A stretch of 52,550 nucleotides of DNA from Gemmatimonadota bacterium (GTDB lineage Bacteria > Gemmatimonadota > Gemmatimonadetes > Longimicrobiales > Gaopeijiaceae). Both the position numbers and the translations under genes were made by a program. This document shows, in pieces, positions 1 to 7,583 of the stretch. Positions within the stretch are counted from its first letter, which is position 1, and every line of letters starts with the position of its first letter. The notes under the pieces were generated by a model. It was not told the origin of the DNA, made no database searches, and was given only the letters and a program-made list of their open reading frames with translations. Where the stretch lies: positions 1-52,550 of the forward strand of contig JAJDXG010000053.1 of NCBI GenBank assembly GCA_022823365.1. The letters are read 5' to 3'.

Positions 1-1
1 C

Positions 2-454
2 TCGATGCTGAGCGTGGGCCGGAGGACGCGCACGATCCCGCCCCACATCCGGCGGGCGCTGGAGGAGCGGGACCGGGGATGCCGTTTCCCCGGCTGCGGC
101 TGCCGGTTCACCGAGGCGCATCACGTGAAGCACTGGGCCGACGGGGGCGAGACCAGCCTCGGGAACACGATTCTGCTATGCCGGAGGCATCACCGCGCCG
201 TGCACGAGGGGCAGGTGAAGTTGTCGGTGGCAACGGATGGGACGGTGGTGTTCGTCACGCCCACCGGGAAGATGCTGGCGGGTGCGCCAAGACAGGTCCG
301 GAGGGATTTGGCCCCGGTCCCACCGGTTCATCCGGGCGCCCCGCCGAAGGGCGATGGCATCGCGCTCTCGAACGGCGCTGCGCTCTATCGCGATTCAGCC
401 ATCCCGTGGGAGATCGAGGCCGCTGCGCGGGAGGCCGCGGAGGAATCTCTGTAG
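2..454 (+). CDS. HNH endonuclease, 13E12/DUF222 type, C-terminal part (5' end outside window)
   Basis: The reading frame is open from the window edge to a TAG at 452-454, so this is the last 150 or so codons of a longer gene. Visible residues include CRFPGC, then EAHHVKHWADGG, then NTILLCRRHHRAVHEG. This is the Cys-pair plus HH...N...H arrangement of the HNH nuclease domain found at the C-terminus of 13E12-repeat/DUF222 proteins. These are typically about 400-550 residues long, so the N-terminal DUF222 region should lie upstream. The family is presumed to nick or cut DNA and often multiplies in copy number in high-GC genomes. The ATG at 5 is internal, not a credible start. It converges on the binding-protein gene at 540. 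Confidence 0.85.
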   Translation, partial: SMLSVGRRTRTIPPHIRRALEERDRGCRFPGCGCRFTEAHHVKHWADGGETSLGNTILLCRRHHRAVHEGQVKLSVATDGTVVFVTPTGKMLAGAPRQVRRDLAPVPPVHPGAPPKGDGIALSNGAALYRDSAIPWEIEAAAREAAEESL

Positions 455-492
455 CGACGACGCAGTGACTGGTAGTGACGACGCGGTGACTG
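454..492. repeat. Short tandem direct repeat after the HNH gene
   Basis: Two 18-bp copies, 454-471 and 475-492, with a period of 21 bp. They differ at only two positions; the shared core is GACGACGC-GTGACTG with A or G at one site. They sit in the 85-bp convergent gap between the HNH stop and the lipoprotein stop at 540. No hairpin followed by a T-run is visible here. The period is a multiple of three and could be a decayed coding duplication. Confidence 0.6.
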
Positions 493-539
493 CGTGGACC
501 CGCGCGAGAGCCGGGTCGGTGGCTGAACACCTGGGCGGG

Positions 540-1850
540 TCAGGGGCTGTAAACATAAACGACCGGCAGCTGGGCGACATCGGCGACGCTGCTGTTGGTG
601 TGGTGGTAGATGTTCATCCGTCCCGTGCCGCAGTCGCCGAACGCGTCACAGGATACCATCCCGATGATGCCGCTCATCGCGGTGGCTCCGACCTGCTCGC
701 GCAAGGCCGCGCGGTCGATGTGCAGCCGGTCGCCATCCTCCACGGCAACGGACTCGATGGCCGAAAGGAGGATGGTGGTCGCGTCATAGGTGTGCGCCCA
801 GTAGGGTGACCCGGGGAATCCGCCGTGCCTGGCGTCGAAGGCAGCGAGAATCTGTTGCCCGCTCCGTCCGGTCCGCTCGTTCACGTTCGATCCGAAGTCC
901 GATTCCGGGCCGGCAAAGTAGATTCCCTCGGACTGGGGCGTTTCCAGGAACGCGGAGACCAGCAGCGCGGCCGCGGAAATCAGCGTGGTTCCTTCAAGCC
1001 CGTCGAAGGCGCGCGCCTGCGCGGCGAAGGCCGATCCCTCCGTCACGAACAGCGGGAAGAAGATGGCGTCCGGGCCTGCGGCTGCGAACTCCACGAGAAC
1101 GTCCGTCATGTCGGTTTCGCCCTTCGCGATCTCGGCCTGGGCCGGCACCTCGCCCCCGAGCGCCGCAAACGCGTCGGCGAACGCCGCCACCAGGGCGGAC
1201 GTGTAGGGGTCGCCGTCGTGAAGGGTGGCCACGCTCCCGAGTTCGAGCTGGTTGAACACGAAGTCCGACAGGGCGCGCGCCTGGTGCAGGTCGTTGGACG
1301 ACACGCGGAAGTATCCGGCGTGATAGTCGGCGTCCGGGTTGCCGGCGAGGTCCGAAGTGAGGCGCGGCGAGGTGTTGCTGGGCGACATCATGACCAGGCC
1401 CGCGTGGCTGACGATGGGCGATGCTGCCACGGCCGCGGCGGAGCAGTTCGTCCCGATGATTCCCACCACCTGCGGGTCGCCGACGATTCCGGACGCGCCC
1501 GCGCGCCCGCCCTCCGGCGAACAGCTCGTGTCAACCGGGTCGCCGAGGTCGACGTCGCGTCCGTGGACGGAACCGAAGTCCCCGACGGCGATCCCGGCCG
1601 CCTGCCGGGACACGGCGCCCAGCGTCGGCGCGACCGTCACCGAGAGCAGCATGCGCAGCCGCACCGCCTCGCCCGCCTCCAGCGTGACCGCGCCCAGCGG
1701 CCCCGGTTCGAATACAACGGGCGGTTCGACCGGCGGCTCGACGGGCGGTTCAACCGGCGGTTCGACCGGCGGCTCCGCCGCATCGCGGCATCCGGCCAGG
1801 ATCAGAATCGTGGCCAGCACCGAACCGAACAGCATCATGTGTCTGCGCAT
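540..1850 (-). CDS. ABC transporter substrate-binding lipoprotein, Leu/Ile/Val-binding (Peripla_BP_6) type
   Basis: A 436-residue lipoprotein. The start ATG at 1850 was chosen because it is preceded by GGGGAGGAG with an 8-nt spacer and opens straight into a signal peptide ending in the lipobox LILAGC; a longer frame to 1898 has neither. After the lipid-anchored Cys comes a low-complexity linker of five PPVE units, then a type I periplasmic-binding fold. That fold shows GDFGSVHGRD, an IGTNCSAAAVAASPIVSHAG segment typical of the hinge and ligand region of amino-acid or amide binding proteins, and a C-terminal lobe with YDATTILLSAIE. The family binds branched-chain amino acids, amides or related small molecules and feeds an ABC permease. 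No permease or ATPase gene lies nearby, so it may instead be a sensor or serve a distant transporter. Confidence 0.8.
   Translation of the reverse strand: MRRHMMLFGSVLATILILAGCRDAAEPPVEPPVEPPVEPPVEPPVVFEPGPLGAVTLEAGEAVRLRMLLSVTVAPTLGAVSRQAAGIAVGDFGSVHGRDVDLGDPVDTSCSPEGGRAGASGIVGDPQVVGIIGTNCSAAAVAASPIVSHAGLVMMSPSNTSPRLTSDLAGNPDADYHAGYFRVSSNDLHQARALSDFVFNQLELGSVATLHDGDPYTSALVAAFADAFAALGGEVPAQAEIAKGETDMTDVLVEFAAAGPDAIFFPLFVTEGSAFAAQARAFDGLEGTTLISAAALLVSAFLETPQSEGIYFAGPESDFGSNVNERTGRSGQQILAAFDARHGGFPGSPYWAHTYDATTILLSAIESVAVEDGDRLHIDRAALREQVGATAMSGIIGMVSCDAFGDCGTGRMNIYHHTNSSVADVAQLPVVYVYSP
1717..1776. repeat. Five 12-bp tandem units encoding the PPVE linker
   Basis: Five consecutive 12-bp units inside the binding-lipoprotein gene, each a variant of ACSGGCGGYTCR on the plus strand. 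On the coding (minus) strand they give repeated Glu-Pro-Pro-Val. Copies differ only at synonymous or near-synonymous sites, so unit number may vary between strains by slippage. The product is a rigid tether between the lipid anchor and the binding domain. Confidence 0.85.
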
Positions 1851-1929
1851 GAGAACGACTCCTCCCCGTTCATCCGGGGTGATGTTACCGCTGTGCACCG
1901 CAGTGGGACGACCCGCGCTGGTACCTGCG

Positions 1930-2517
1930 TTACTCGGGGCCAGGTTCCCCCATGGCGCGCCTGACCACTGATGAGCTCCAGCGCCGCGCCCAACGTAGCG
2001 CCACGCTTGCGGTGACGGCCATCGCGGCGGCCAGCACGTTGAACAGAATGTCGACGGGGTCGAAAACGCGGTCGGGAATGAGCCTCTGGATCCCTTCGTC
2101 GATCAGGCCGACCAGGGAAGCCGCCACGATCGCGAGCAGCGCGGGCACGGGAACCCGGCGCCCCCCGCTCGCGCGTTCCGTGAGTGCTTCATGGATGAAG
2201 ACCGCGACCACACCGTACTCCACCAGGTGGGAGCGCTCCGTCGGGACCGACATGCGCACGATGATCAGCAGGTAGGCGGCGGCGACCCCCAGGGCGACCG
2301 CGATCTCGGCGCCCCCGGGGCGGACCCTGAGCCCCTGCGTGACGACGGTCAACAGGACGAGAAGGCACCCGGCCAGGAAGAGCCAGACGGAGAAGAAGTC
2401 GTTGCCCAGGTAGTCGACGAGGGTGCGTGCCAGCCCGAGGGTCGAGTAGATCGCCGCAACGACAACCGCCGTCCACATCCAGAGGCGACGTTCGCGGGTG
2501 GAAGAGAAGAAGGACAT
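1930..2517 (-). CDS. VanZ-like family membrane protein
   Basis: A 195-residue protein starting at ATG 2517 (MSFFSST). The frame is open further upstream, but only as a shadow of the M20 gene. It has about four or five hydrophobic segments. The VanZ-like signature is the polar run VEYGVVAVFIHEAL, then LVGLIDEGIQRLIPDRVFDP followed by DILFNVLAAAMA, which corresponds to the family pattern E...Q...R..D..D...N. VanZ family members sit in the cytoplasmic membrane; VanZ itself confers low-level teicoplanin resistance by an unknown mechanism, and most relatives are uncharacterised. The gene lies 59 nt downstream of the M20 peptidase on the same strand and may be cotranscribed with it. Confidence 0.75.
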   Translation of the reverse strand: MSFFSSTRERRLWMWTAVVVAAIYSTLGLARTLVDYLGNDFFSVWLFLAGCLLVLLTVVTQGLRVRPGGAEIAVALGVAAAYLLIIVRMSVPTERSHLVEYGVVAVFIHEALTERASGGRRVPVPALLAIVAASLVGLIDEGIQRLIPDRVFDPVDILFNVLAAAMAVTASVALRWARRWSSSVVRRAMGEPGPE

Positions 2518-2576
2518 GGGATTGGACGCGCATCCGGGTGAGGGATGAACCCCGCACCGGCCCAGGGCACGCAGCC

Positions 2577-3950
2577 TTACATCACCGGCCCCATCCCCGC
2601 CTGCGCCACCAGGATCAGCAGGGCGCGCTGGATGCCCCGCGGACCTTCGTGGTTCATGAAGAACTCGGCGAGGGAATGCGCGCCTCCGCCCGCGCCTCCG
2701 CCGCCGATGGTCACGGAGGGGATGCCGAGCGAAATCGGCGTGTTGGAGTCGGTCGAAGAGCGCCGCAGCGAGGTGATGCCGCCCATGAGCTCCGTGGCCG
2801 CCAGCGCGCGCTGGATGAAGGGATGATCCTCCGGGATCTCGCCGCTGGGCCGATTGCCGATCATGGTGAGTTCGAGGGTCAGTTCCTCGCCCCGCGCACG
2901 CACGGCGTTGGCCTCCTCGAGCCCCCGCCGCATCGCGGCCTGGAACACCGCGTCGATCTCGAGTAGCGCCTCGGGGCTCTCCGAGCGCATGTCGATCTCC
3001 ATCCATGCCTCGAAGGGGATCGAGTTCACCGAGGTTCCGCCTCCCACCGTGCCGACGTTGTAGCTGGTGCGCTGGGCGGCGTTGTCGGTGTAGCGCTTCG
3101 CTTCGGCGTCGAAGGCCGCCACCGCGCGCCCCAGCGCATGGATGGGGTTGCCCAGCCCGAACGCCCCCCAGGAGTGCCCGCCCGGGCCCTTGAAGGCGAC
3201 CCGGTAACGATGCGATCCCAGACCGGCGTTGGTCACCCCGCTGTGCCCCAGCCCGTCGATCGAGATGAAGGCGCTGAAGTCCGGCGAGCCCTCGCGGAAG
3301 AGGTGTTTGACCCCGCGCAGGTCGCCGGTGCCTTCCTCACCCACCGTGCCCACGAACCAGATGTCCTGATCGGTCTGGATCTCGGCGGCATTCATGGCGC
3401 GCAGCACCGCGAGCACGGCCACCAGGCCGCGGGTGTCGTCGGCGATGCCGGGCGCGAACAGCGTGTCGCCGTTCTCCCGGATGGTCACGTCGGTTCCCTC
3501 GGGGAATACCGTGTCCAGGTGCCCTGAGAAGATCATCGTTCCGGCGCCGTTGCCGCGGCGCAGACCGATGACGTTGCCCTCCTCGTCGACCCAGACGGAA
3601 TCGACCCCAGACTCCTGAAGCAGCTCCACGAACCTTTGCCCGCGCACCTCTTCCATGAACGGAGGCGCGGGGATCTGAGTGAGTTCGCGCAGGGTTGCGA
3701 TGGTCCAGGGGTCGTTCTCCTCGATGTGGCGGAACGCGGCCTGGATGGAGGGATGTTCCATGAGGGCGCGCACCTCGGCTTCGGCGTCGAACCCCGGCGC
3801 CTGGGCGGACGCGGGAGACGGCACGCCTGCGAGGAGGGCGGCCGCGACGAGGACGGCGCCGGGAAGGGAAGCGACGAGCGGCGACGGGGGGACCGACGGC
3901 CAGGGCCGGGCCAGCCGGGCCGTGGCGGATCTGAAAGCGTGACGGCTCAT
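2577..3950 (-). CDS. Secreted M20-family metallopeptidase (peptidase T/aminoacylase-like)
   Basis: A 457-residue protein with a long signal peptide ending near ASAQA (about residue 50). Zinc-ligand and catalytic motifs of clan MH are in order: SGHLDTVFP (ligand His and catalytic Asp), GIADDTRG (bridging Asp), VGTVGEEGTGDLRG (catalytic Glu and ligand Glu), SIDG (ligand Asp), and GGAHSLAEFF near the C-terminus (ligand His). The dimerisation-domain segment GGHSWGAFG is also present. Members hydrolyse peptides or N-acylated amino acids with two zinc ions; the exported location suggests scavenging of extracellular peptides. Substrate cannot be read from sequence. Only a weak Shine-Dalgarno (GAGAG) precedes the start. 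Confidence 0.85.
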   Translation of the reverse strand: MSRHAFRSATARLARPWPSVPPSPLVASLPGAVLVAAALLAGVPSPASAQAPGFDAEAEVRALMEHPSIQAAFRHIEENDPWTIATLRELTQIPAPPFMEEVRGQRFVELLQESGVDSVWVDEEGNVIGLRRGNGAGTMIFSGHLDTVFPEGTDVTIRENGDTLFAPGIADDTRGLVAVLAVLRAMNAAEIQTDQDIWFVGTVGEEGTGDLRGVKHLFREGSPDFSAFISIDGLGHSGVTNAGLGSHRYRVAFKGPGGHSWGAFGLGNPIHALGRAVAAFDAEAKRYTDNAAQRTSYNVGTVGGGTSVNSIPFEAWMEIDMRSESPEALLEIDAVFQAAMRRGLEEANAVRARGEELTLELTMIGNRPSGEIPEDHPFIQRALAATELMGGITSLRRSSTDSNTPISLGIPSVTIGGGGAGGGAHSLAEFFMNHEGPRGIQRALLILVAQAGMGPVM

Positions 3951-3998
3951 GGGTCTCTCGGTAGCGTTTTGTGCGTCATGTAAAATGCGTAAACGCGC

Positions 3999-4466
3999 TC
4001 ACCAGCGCGGAAACAGCCAGGAAAGCGCGTCCCCGATTTCGGGGTGCCGGATCGCTCCCCCGAGGTGGCCGGTCCAGGCCAGAACGTAGCTGAGGAGCAG
4101 GGTGCCAGCCACCACGATTCCGTGCAGCCAGCGGGGCACAGGCTCCTCCTGCATCTCTCGGAGCGTCGCCTGGAGCGCGGTCAGCGCGAGGAGTACAAGT
4201 CCGAAGAACGCCGCCCTGCCAAGCACCGCGTGCAGCTCGACCAGGTCGCGCATCGGGGCCAGTTCGCTCTCCATCGCCTCGAACGCGGTCGGCCCGGAGA
4301 AGTACGCGGGCACGCCCACGATCGCGGAGGCCACCAGCAGCCAGCGGCCGATGCGGGCCGCGGGGGTGTCGTGGCGCAGACGCGCGCAGACGAAGAGAAC
4401 CAGGGCGAGCGGGCACAGGATGACCGGCAGGTGCACGGTGAGCAGGTGGAGGTGCGCGGCGCTCAC
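3999..4466 (-). CDS. DUF2231-like four-helix membrane protein
   Basis: A protein of about 155 residues read from a GTG at 4466 (V-S-A-A-H-L-H-L-L). The longer frame overlaps the preceding gene and is low-complexity Arg/Gly, so it was not used. The pattern HLLTVHLPVILCPLALVLF at the N-terminus, a mid-protein LHAVLGR, and a C-terminal LAWTGHLGGAIRHPEIGD match the outline of DUF2231 proteins, whose conserved His residues sit at helix ends and may hold heme or metal. It is the last gene of a three-gene minus-strand run of membrane proteins. The function is unknown, and the family assignment is by pattern only. Confidence 0.6.
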   Translation of the reverse strand: MSAAHLHLLTVHLPVILCPLALVLFVCARLRHDTPAARIGRWLLVASAIVGVPAYFSGPTAFEAMESELAPMRDLVELHAVLGRAAFFGLVLLALTALQATLREMQEEPVPRWLHGIVVAGTLLLSYVLAWTGHLGGAIRHPEIGDALSWLFPRW

Positions 4467-4516
4467 GATGGAATCCGGGCGCGCCAGGGCGAGGTTCGGC
4501 CGGTTCCGTCGCGCAC

Positions 4517-5425
4517 CTATTCCTGGTTGCGGCCGGTCCCGACGGCCTCCGCGGCAGGCACGCCCGCGTCCACCGCCGCGAAATCCAGTTCGCTCCCGCG
4601 CATGCTGTGCGGAATGAGGTACACCACGGTCATGACCAGGGCCGCGACGCCCACCGTCGCCCGGCCCGGCCCGGCCTTCCGCTTCGGCTTCATCCCCAGA
4701 GCGAAGGCGGCCGCGACCCACACCACCCACATGATCAGCAGCTTGTTGTCGGTCAGGTCATAGCCCCAGGGGAAACCGGTCCAGTACTCGCCGAACGCGT
4801 ACTTCTGGACGAAGGGGCCGAGCACCAGGCCGCCCACCGTCATCCCGATGAGGGTCACCCAGACGAGCGTCCGCACGTTGCCCGGAGCGAAGAGCGCCCC
4901 CAGGCCGGTGCGCATGCCGATCAGCACGGTGAAGAACATCGCGATCACGTGCGAGATCAGCAGCGGGGCCGGCACGGGATCCTTGTAGCGCAGGATGATG
5001 TTGGCGTCCTCGCCCTGCTCGGCCGGGATGCGCACCCCGCCGCCCGCGGTCTCCAGCTCCAGGTAGTACTCCATCTTGCCGGCGGCCGGCTGTATGGGCA
5101 GGTAGGCCGCCAGCTCGGGGCCCTCCTCCCCTTCCTCCACCGTCATCTCCACCGTGGTGAAGTCGTCGCTGGTGGGATAGCGCCGGTAGGTCATGGCGCC
5201 GCTGGCGCCCGCGCCCGGCCTGGGGAGCGCAACTCGGGCGCGCTCCATGGTCTCCTGGCTGCGCACCAGCTCGTAGCGGTACGCATCGGCACCGACGGCG
5301 ACCTCGCCGCGCAGGGGGTAGGTGGGACCGGTCCGGCGCTGGTAGATCGCCGCCCCGGCCATGATCAGAACCGCGCCTACCCAGAGAAGGGTGCCGCGCC
5401 AGCGTGAATGTCCTGTCTTGTCCAT
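4517..5425 (-). CDS. Uncharacterised membrane protein with an extracytoplasmic domain
   Basis: A 302-residue protein. ATG at 5425 was chosen (GAGG five nt upstream) over two GTG codons just before it. One N-terminal transmembrane segment (about 12-30) precedes a soluble, beta-rich region (about 33-150, with KMEYYLELETAGGG). Then come four hydrophobic helices with PLLISHVIAMFFTVLIGMR and a conserved-looking aromatic loop, FGEYWTGFPWGYDLTDNK, before a helix with IMWVVW. In outline the Trp-rich loop recalls the heme-handling WWD loop of CcsA/CcmF cytochrome-assembly proteins, but it is not the canonical motif. It starts 8 nt after the stop of the upstream gene, so the two are probably translated from one mRNA. 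Confidence 0.6.
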   Translation of the reverse strand: MDKTGHSRWRGTLLWVGAVLIMAGAAIYQRRTGPTYPLRGEVAVGADAYRYELVRSQETMERARVALPRPGAGASGAMTYRRYPTSDDFTTVEMTVEEGEEGPELAAYLPIQPAAGKMEYYLELETAGGGVRIPAEQGEDANIILRYKDPVPAPLLISHVIAMFFTVLIGMRTGLGALFAPGNVRTLVWVTLIGMTVGGLVLGPFVQKYAFGEYWTGFPWGYDLTDNKLLIMWVVWVAAAFALGMKPKRKAGPGRATVGVAALVMTVVYLIPHSMRGSELDFAAVDAGVPAAEAVGTGRNQE

Positions 5426-5432
5426 CACCACC

Positions 5433-5996
5433 TCACTCGGGCCACAGCCAGCCGAATGTGCCCGCGGTCAGTACTCCGTAAACCAGCCCGTCGAACATCG
5501 ACTTGAGCGTCGTCGACCACTGCCGATGGTACCAGATCGAGTTGAGTGGCAGGGCGAGCGCATAACAGCAGAAGGCTACCGTGCCCGCGAGGCGGAAGAC
5601 CGTCAGATACTCCGCCCCCGGCGCCAACGTGCGTCCGGCGACGTAGGCCACCATCACCCCCACCACGACACAGTAGACGAACCACTGCGCCATGTTTCTG
5701 GTCATGCTCGTGAACGCGCTCGGATCCCCGACGGTGAAAAACGCTATGGGCCCCTTCGCGAGCTTCGCCTGGAAGGCCTCGGATCTCATGACCTCGGGGC
5801 TGCCCGCGTGGGGGAAGAAGTAGTCGCCCGGTGCGAGGTTGGCGGGCCGCAGGGCATCCATCACGGCGTCTTCATCCTCGATCCCCTGGAAATCGTTCTT
5901 GTGATAGCCCAGCACCATGTGCATGACCGAGCTGGCGAAAAAGACGAGCACGGCGGCGATCAGGATCGGAAGCCAAAGGGCGAGAACAGGGACCAT
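5433..5996 (-). CDS. Uncharacterised four-helix membrane protein
   Basis: A 187-residue protein, first gene of the operon that continues to 3999. The start is supported by GGGAGGTGAG directly before the ATG. An N-terminal helix ends in SSVMHMVLGYHKNDFQGI and is followed by a roughly 65-residue hydrophilic stretch (ALRPANLAPGDYFFPHAG). Three more helices follow, with AQWFVYCVVVGVMVAYVAG and LALPLNSIWYHRQWST. The His residues flanking helices 1 and 3 could bind metal or heme, but this is inference. No family name can be given with confidence; it occurs here with a DUF2231-like protein and a second unknown membrane protein, suggesting a small membrane complex. Confidence 0.6.
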   Translation of the reverse strand: MVPVLALWLPILIAAVLVFFASSVMHMVLGYHKNDFQGIEDEDAVMDALRPANLAPGDYFFPHAGSPEVMRSEAFQAKLAKGPIAFFTVGDPSAFTSMTRNMAQWFVYCVVVGVMVAYVAGRTLAPGAEYLTVFRLAGTVAFCCYALALPLNSIWYHRQWSTTLKSMFDGLVYGVLTAGTFGWLWPE

Positions 5997-6091
5997 CTCA
6001 CCTCCCGGGGAGGAACTGCATGGGGACGGGCAGCAAAGCTAACCCTGCCGGGCGCGGCGATCAAAAGCGCGATCCGCGCGTCGGAGCCTGC

Positions 6092-7471
6092 TCAGTTGCT
6101 CTCCGACTGAATCTCCGCCGCGACCGCCTGCACGTCGTCGAGCACGCGCAGGAGGTTTCCGCTCCAGAGCTGGCCGATCTCCTCCTCGCTGTAGCCGCGC
6201 CGGACCAGCTCCAGGGTGACGTTGAAGGTCTCCGAGGCGTCGTCCCACCCCGTTACGCCCCCGCCCCCGTCGAAGTCGGAGCTGATGCCCACGTGCTCGA
6301 GGCCGATCAGCCCGACCATGTAGTCGATGTGGTCCACGAAGTCGGCGACATCCACCGGCGGGGTGACCGGCGCCACCTCCATGGCGATCCGCTCGGCCGC
6401 CGCGTCCTGGACCATGCGCAGCCCGGCCTGGTAGGCCTCGCGCTCATCGGGGCTCATCGCCTGCAGCGCCATGAAGAAGGCGCGCCCGCGGCCGCCTCCG
6501 ATGATCTCGAAGTCCATTTCCTCGGCGACTTCGGCGATGACCATCTGCGAGGCCTGCTGGTATGCCTGGTTCTTGGGCCCGTCGACGTAGCCGCGGAAGG
6601 CCACGGTCTGGACCACGCCTCCGTTCTCCCGGAGCGCCATCAACTGCTCGTCGTCCAGGTTGCGGCTGTGGTCGTTGAGCGCCCGCGCCGAGGAATGCGA
6701 GGCCATCACCGGGGCTCGGCTCAGCTCGAACACCTCCATGTTGGCCCGCTTCGAGGGATGCGAGATGTCGATCATGATGCCGACCCGGTTCAGCTCGGCC
6801 ACCGCCTGCCGCCCGAGATCGCTCAGCCCGTCGTGGAGCCAGTCGTCCAGTGCCTCTCCGGTATTGGAGTCGGAGAGCTGGCTGTGGCCGTTGTGGGCGA
6901 GCGACAGGTAACGCGCGCCGCGCTCCTGGAACTCCTGGATGCGGCCGATATCCTCCCCGACCGGGTATCCGTTCTCGACCCCGATCATGGCCACGCTGCG
7001 TCCCTCCCCCGCGATGCGGCGCACGTCGTCGGAGGTGAGGGCCAGCCCGATGCGCTCGGGCGCGATCTCCCCCGTCAGGCGGTGGATGGCGTCGAACTTG
7101 GCGATGGCCTGATCGTAGGCTTCGGCATACCCCGCCGGGGTCAGGTCGCCCTGGCCCACGTACACGATGAACCACGCCACGTCCAGCCCGCCCGCTTCCA
7201 TCTTCGGCAGGTTGACCTGCGTGGGCAGGTCCATGGTGTAGTTGAGCTCGGGGGTGAAGTTGCCCGGGTTGATGTCGGCGTGGGTGTCGAGCGTGATGAC
7301 CCGCTCGTGGATGCCGCGGGCGCGCTCCATCAGCTCCGCGTCATCTCCCGCGTCGGGCGTGTCGGCTGTGCCACATGCGGTAAGCGCCAGGAACAGGATC
7401 GAGGAAGTCGCGTAGCGCGCGGAGCGAATGACGCGCGTGGCGGTGTGCCCTGTGGTGTGCCTTGCATCCAT
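6092..7471 (-). CDS. Membrane dipeptidase (peptidase family M19), lipoprotein
   Basis: A 459-residue protein with AAGGGAGG five nt before its ATG. The signal peptide ends in the lipobox LTACG (Cys 33), so it is lipid anchored, probably in the periplasm or outer membrane. M19 metal-ligand motifs are visible: DTHAD near residue 62, GVENG (bridging Glu), DISHPS, ASHSSARAL and SSDFDGG. M19 enzymes use two zinc ions to hydrolyse dipeptides, including D-amino-acid dipeptides and some beta-lactams. An insertion of about 40 residues, MVIAEVAEEMDFEIIGGG onwards, precedes the C-terminal ligand region, as in many environmental members. With the M20 peptidase and the metalloprotease nearby it fits a peptide-scavenging lifestyle. 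Confidence 0.9.
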   Translation of the reverse strand: MDARHTTGHTATRVIRSARYATSSILFLALTACGTADTPDAGDDAELMERARGIHERVITLDTHADINPGNFTPELNYTMDLPTQVNLPKMEAGGLDVAWFIVYVGQGDLTPAGYAEAYDQAIAKFDAIHRLTGEIAPERIGLALTSDDVRRIAGEGRSVAMIGVENGYPVGEDIGRIQEFQERGARYLSLAHNGHSQLSDSNTGEALDDWLHDGLSDLGRQAVAELNRVGIMIDISHPSKRANMEVFELSRAPVMASHSSARALNDHSRNLDDEQLMALRENGGVVQTVAFRGYVDGPKNQAYQQASQMVIAEVAEEMDFEIIGGGRGRAFFMALQAMSPDEREAYQAGLRMVQDAAAERIAMEVAPVTPPVDVADFVDHIDYMVGLIGLEHVGISSDFDGGGGVTGWDDASETFNVTLELVRRGYSEEEIGQLWSGNLLRVLDDVQAVAAEIQSESN

Positions 7472-7583
7472 CGGTGCCTCCCTTGGCCGGCCGGATCACG
7501 GATGCCCGCCAAATTAGCACGCGAGGCGGCGATTCGCTCGCGAGCGCCGCTCGAACGCCGGGGGGAGGTCGTTGGCGGGCCGC

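Noticed and set aside
540..1898. Longer start for the binding lipoprotein at 1898
   Set aside because: It would bury the signal peptide behind 16 polar residues and lacks a ribosome site; ATG 1850 has GGGGAGGAG.
5997..6091. Terminator after the M19 dipeptidase gene
   Set aside because: On the minus strand there is a 5-bp GCGCG/CGCGC stem followed by TTTT, too weak to call.
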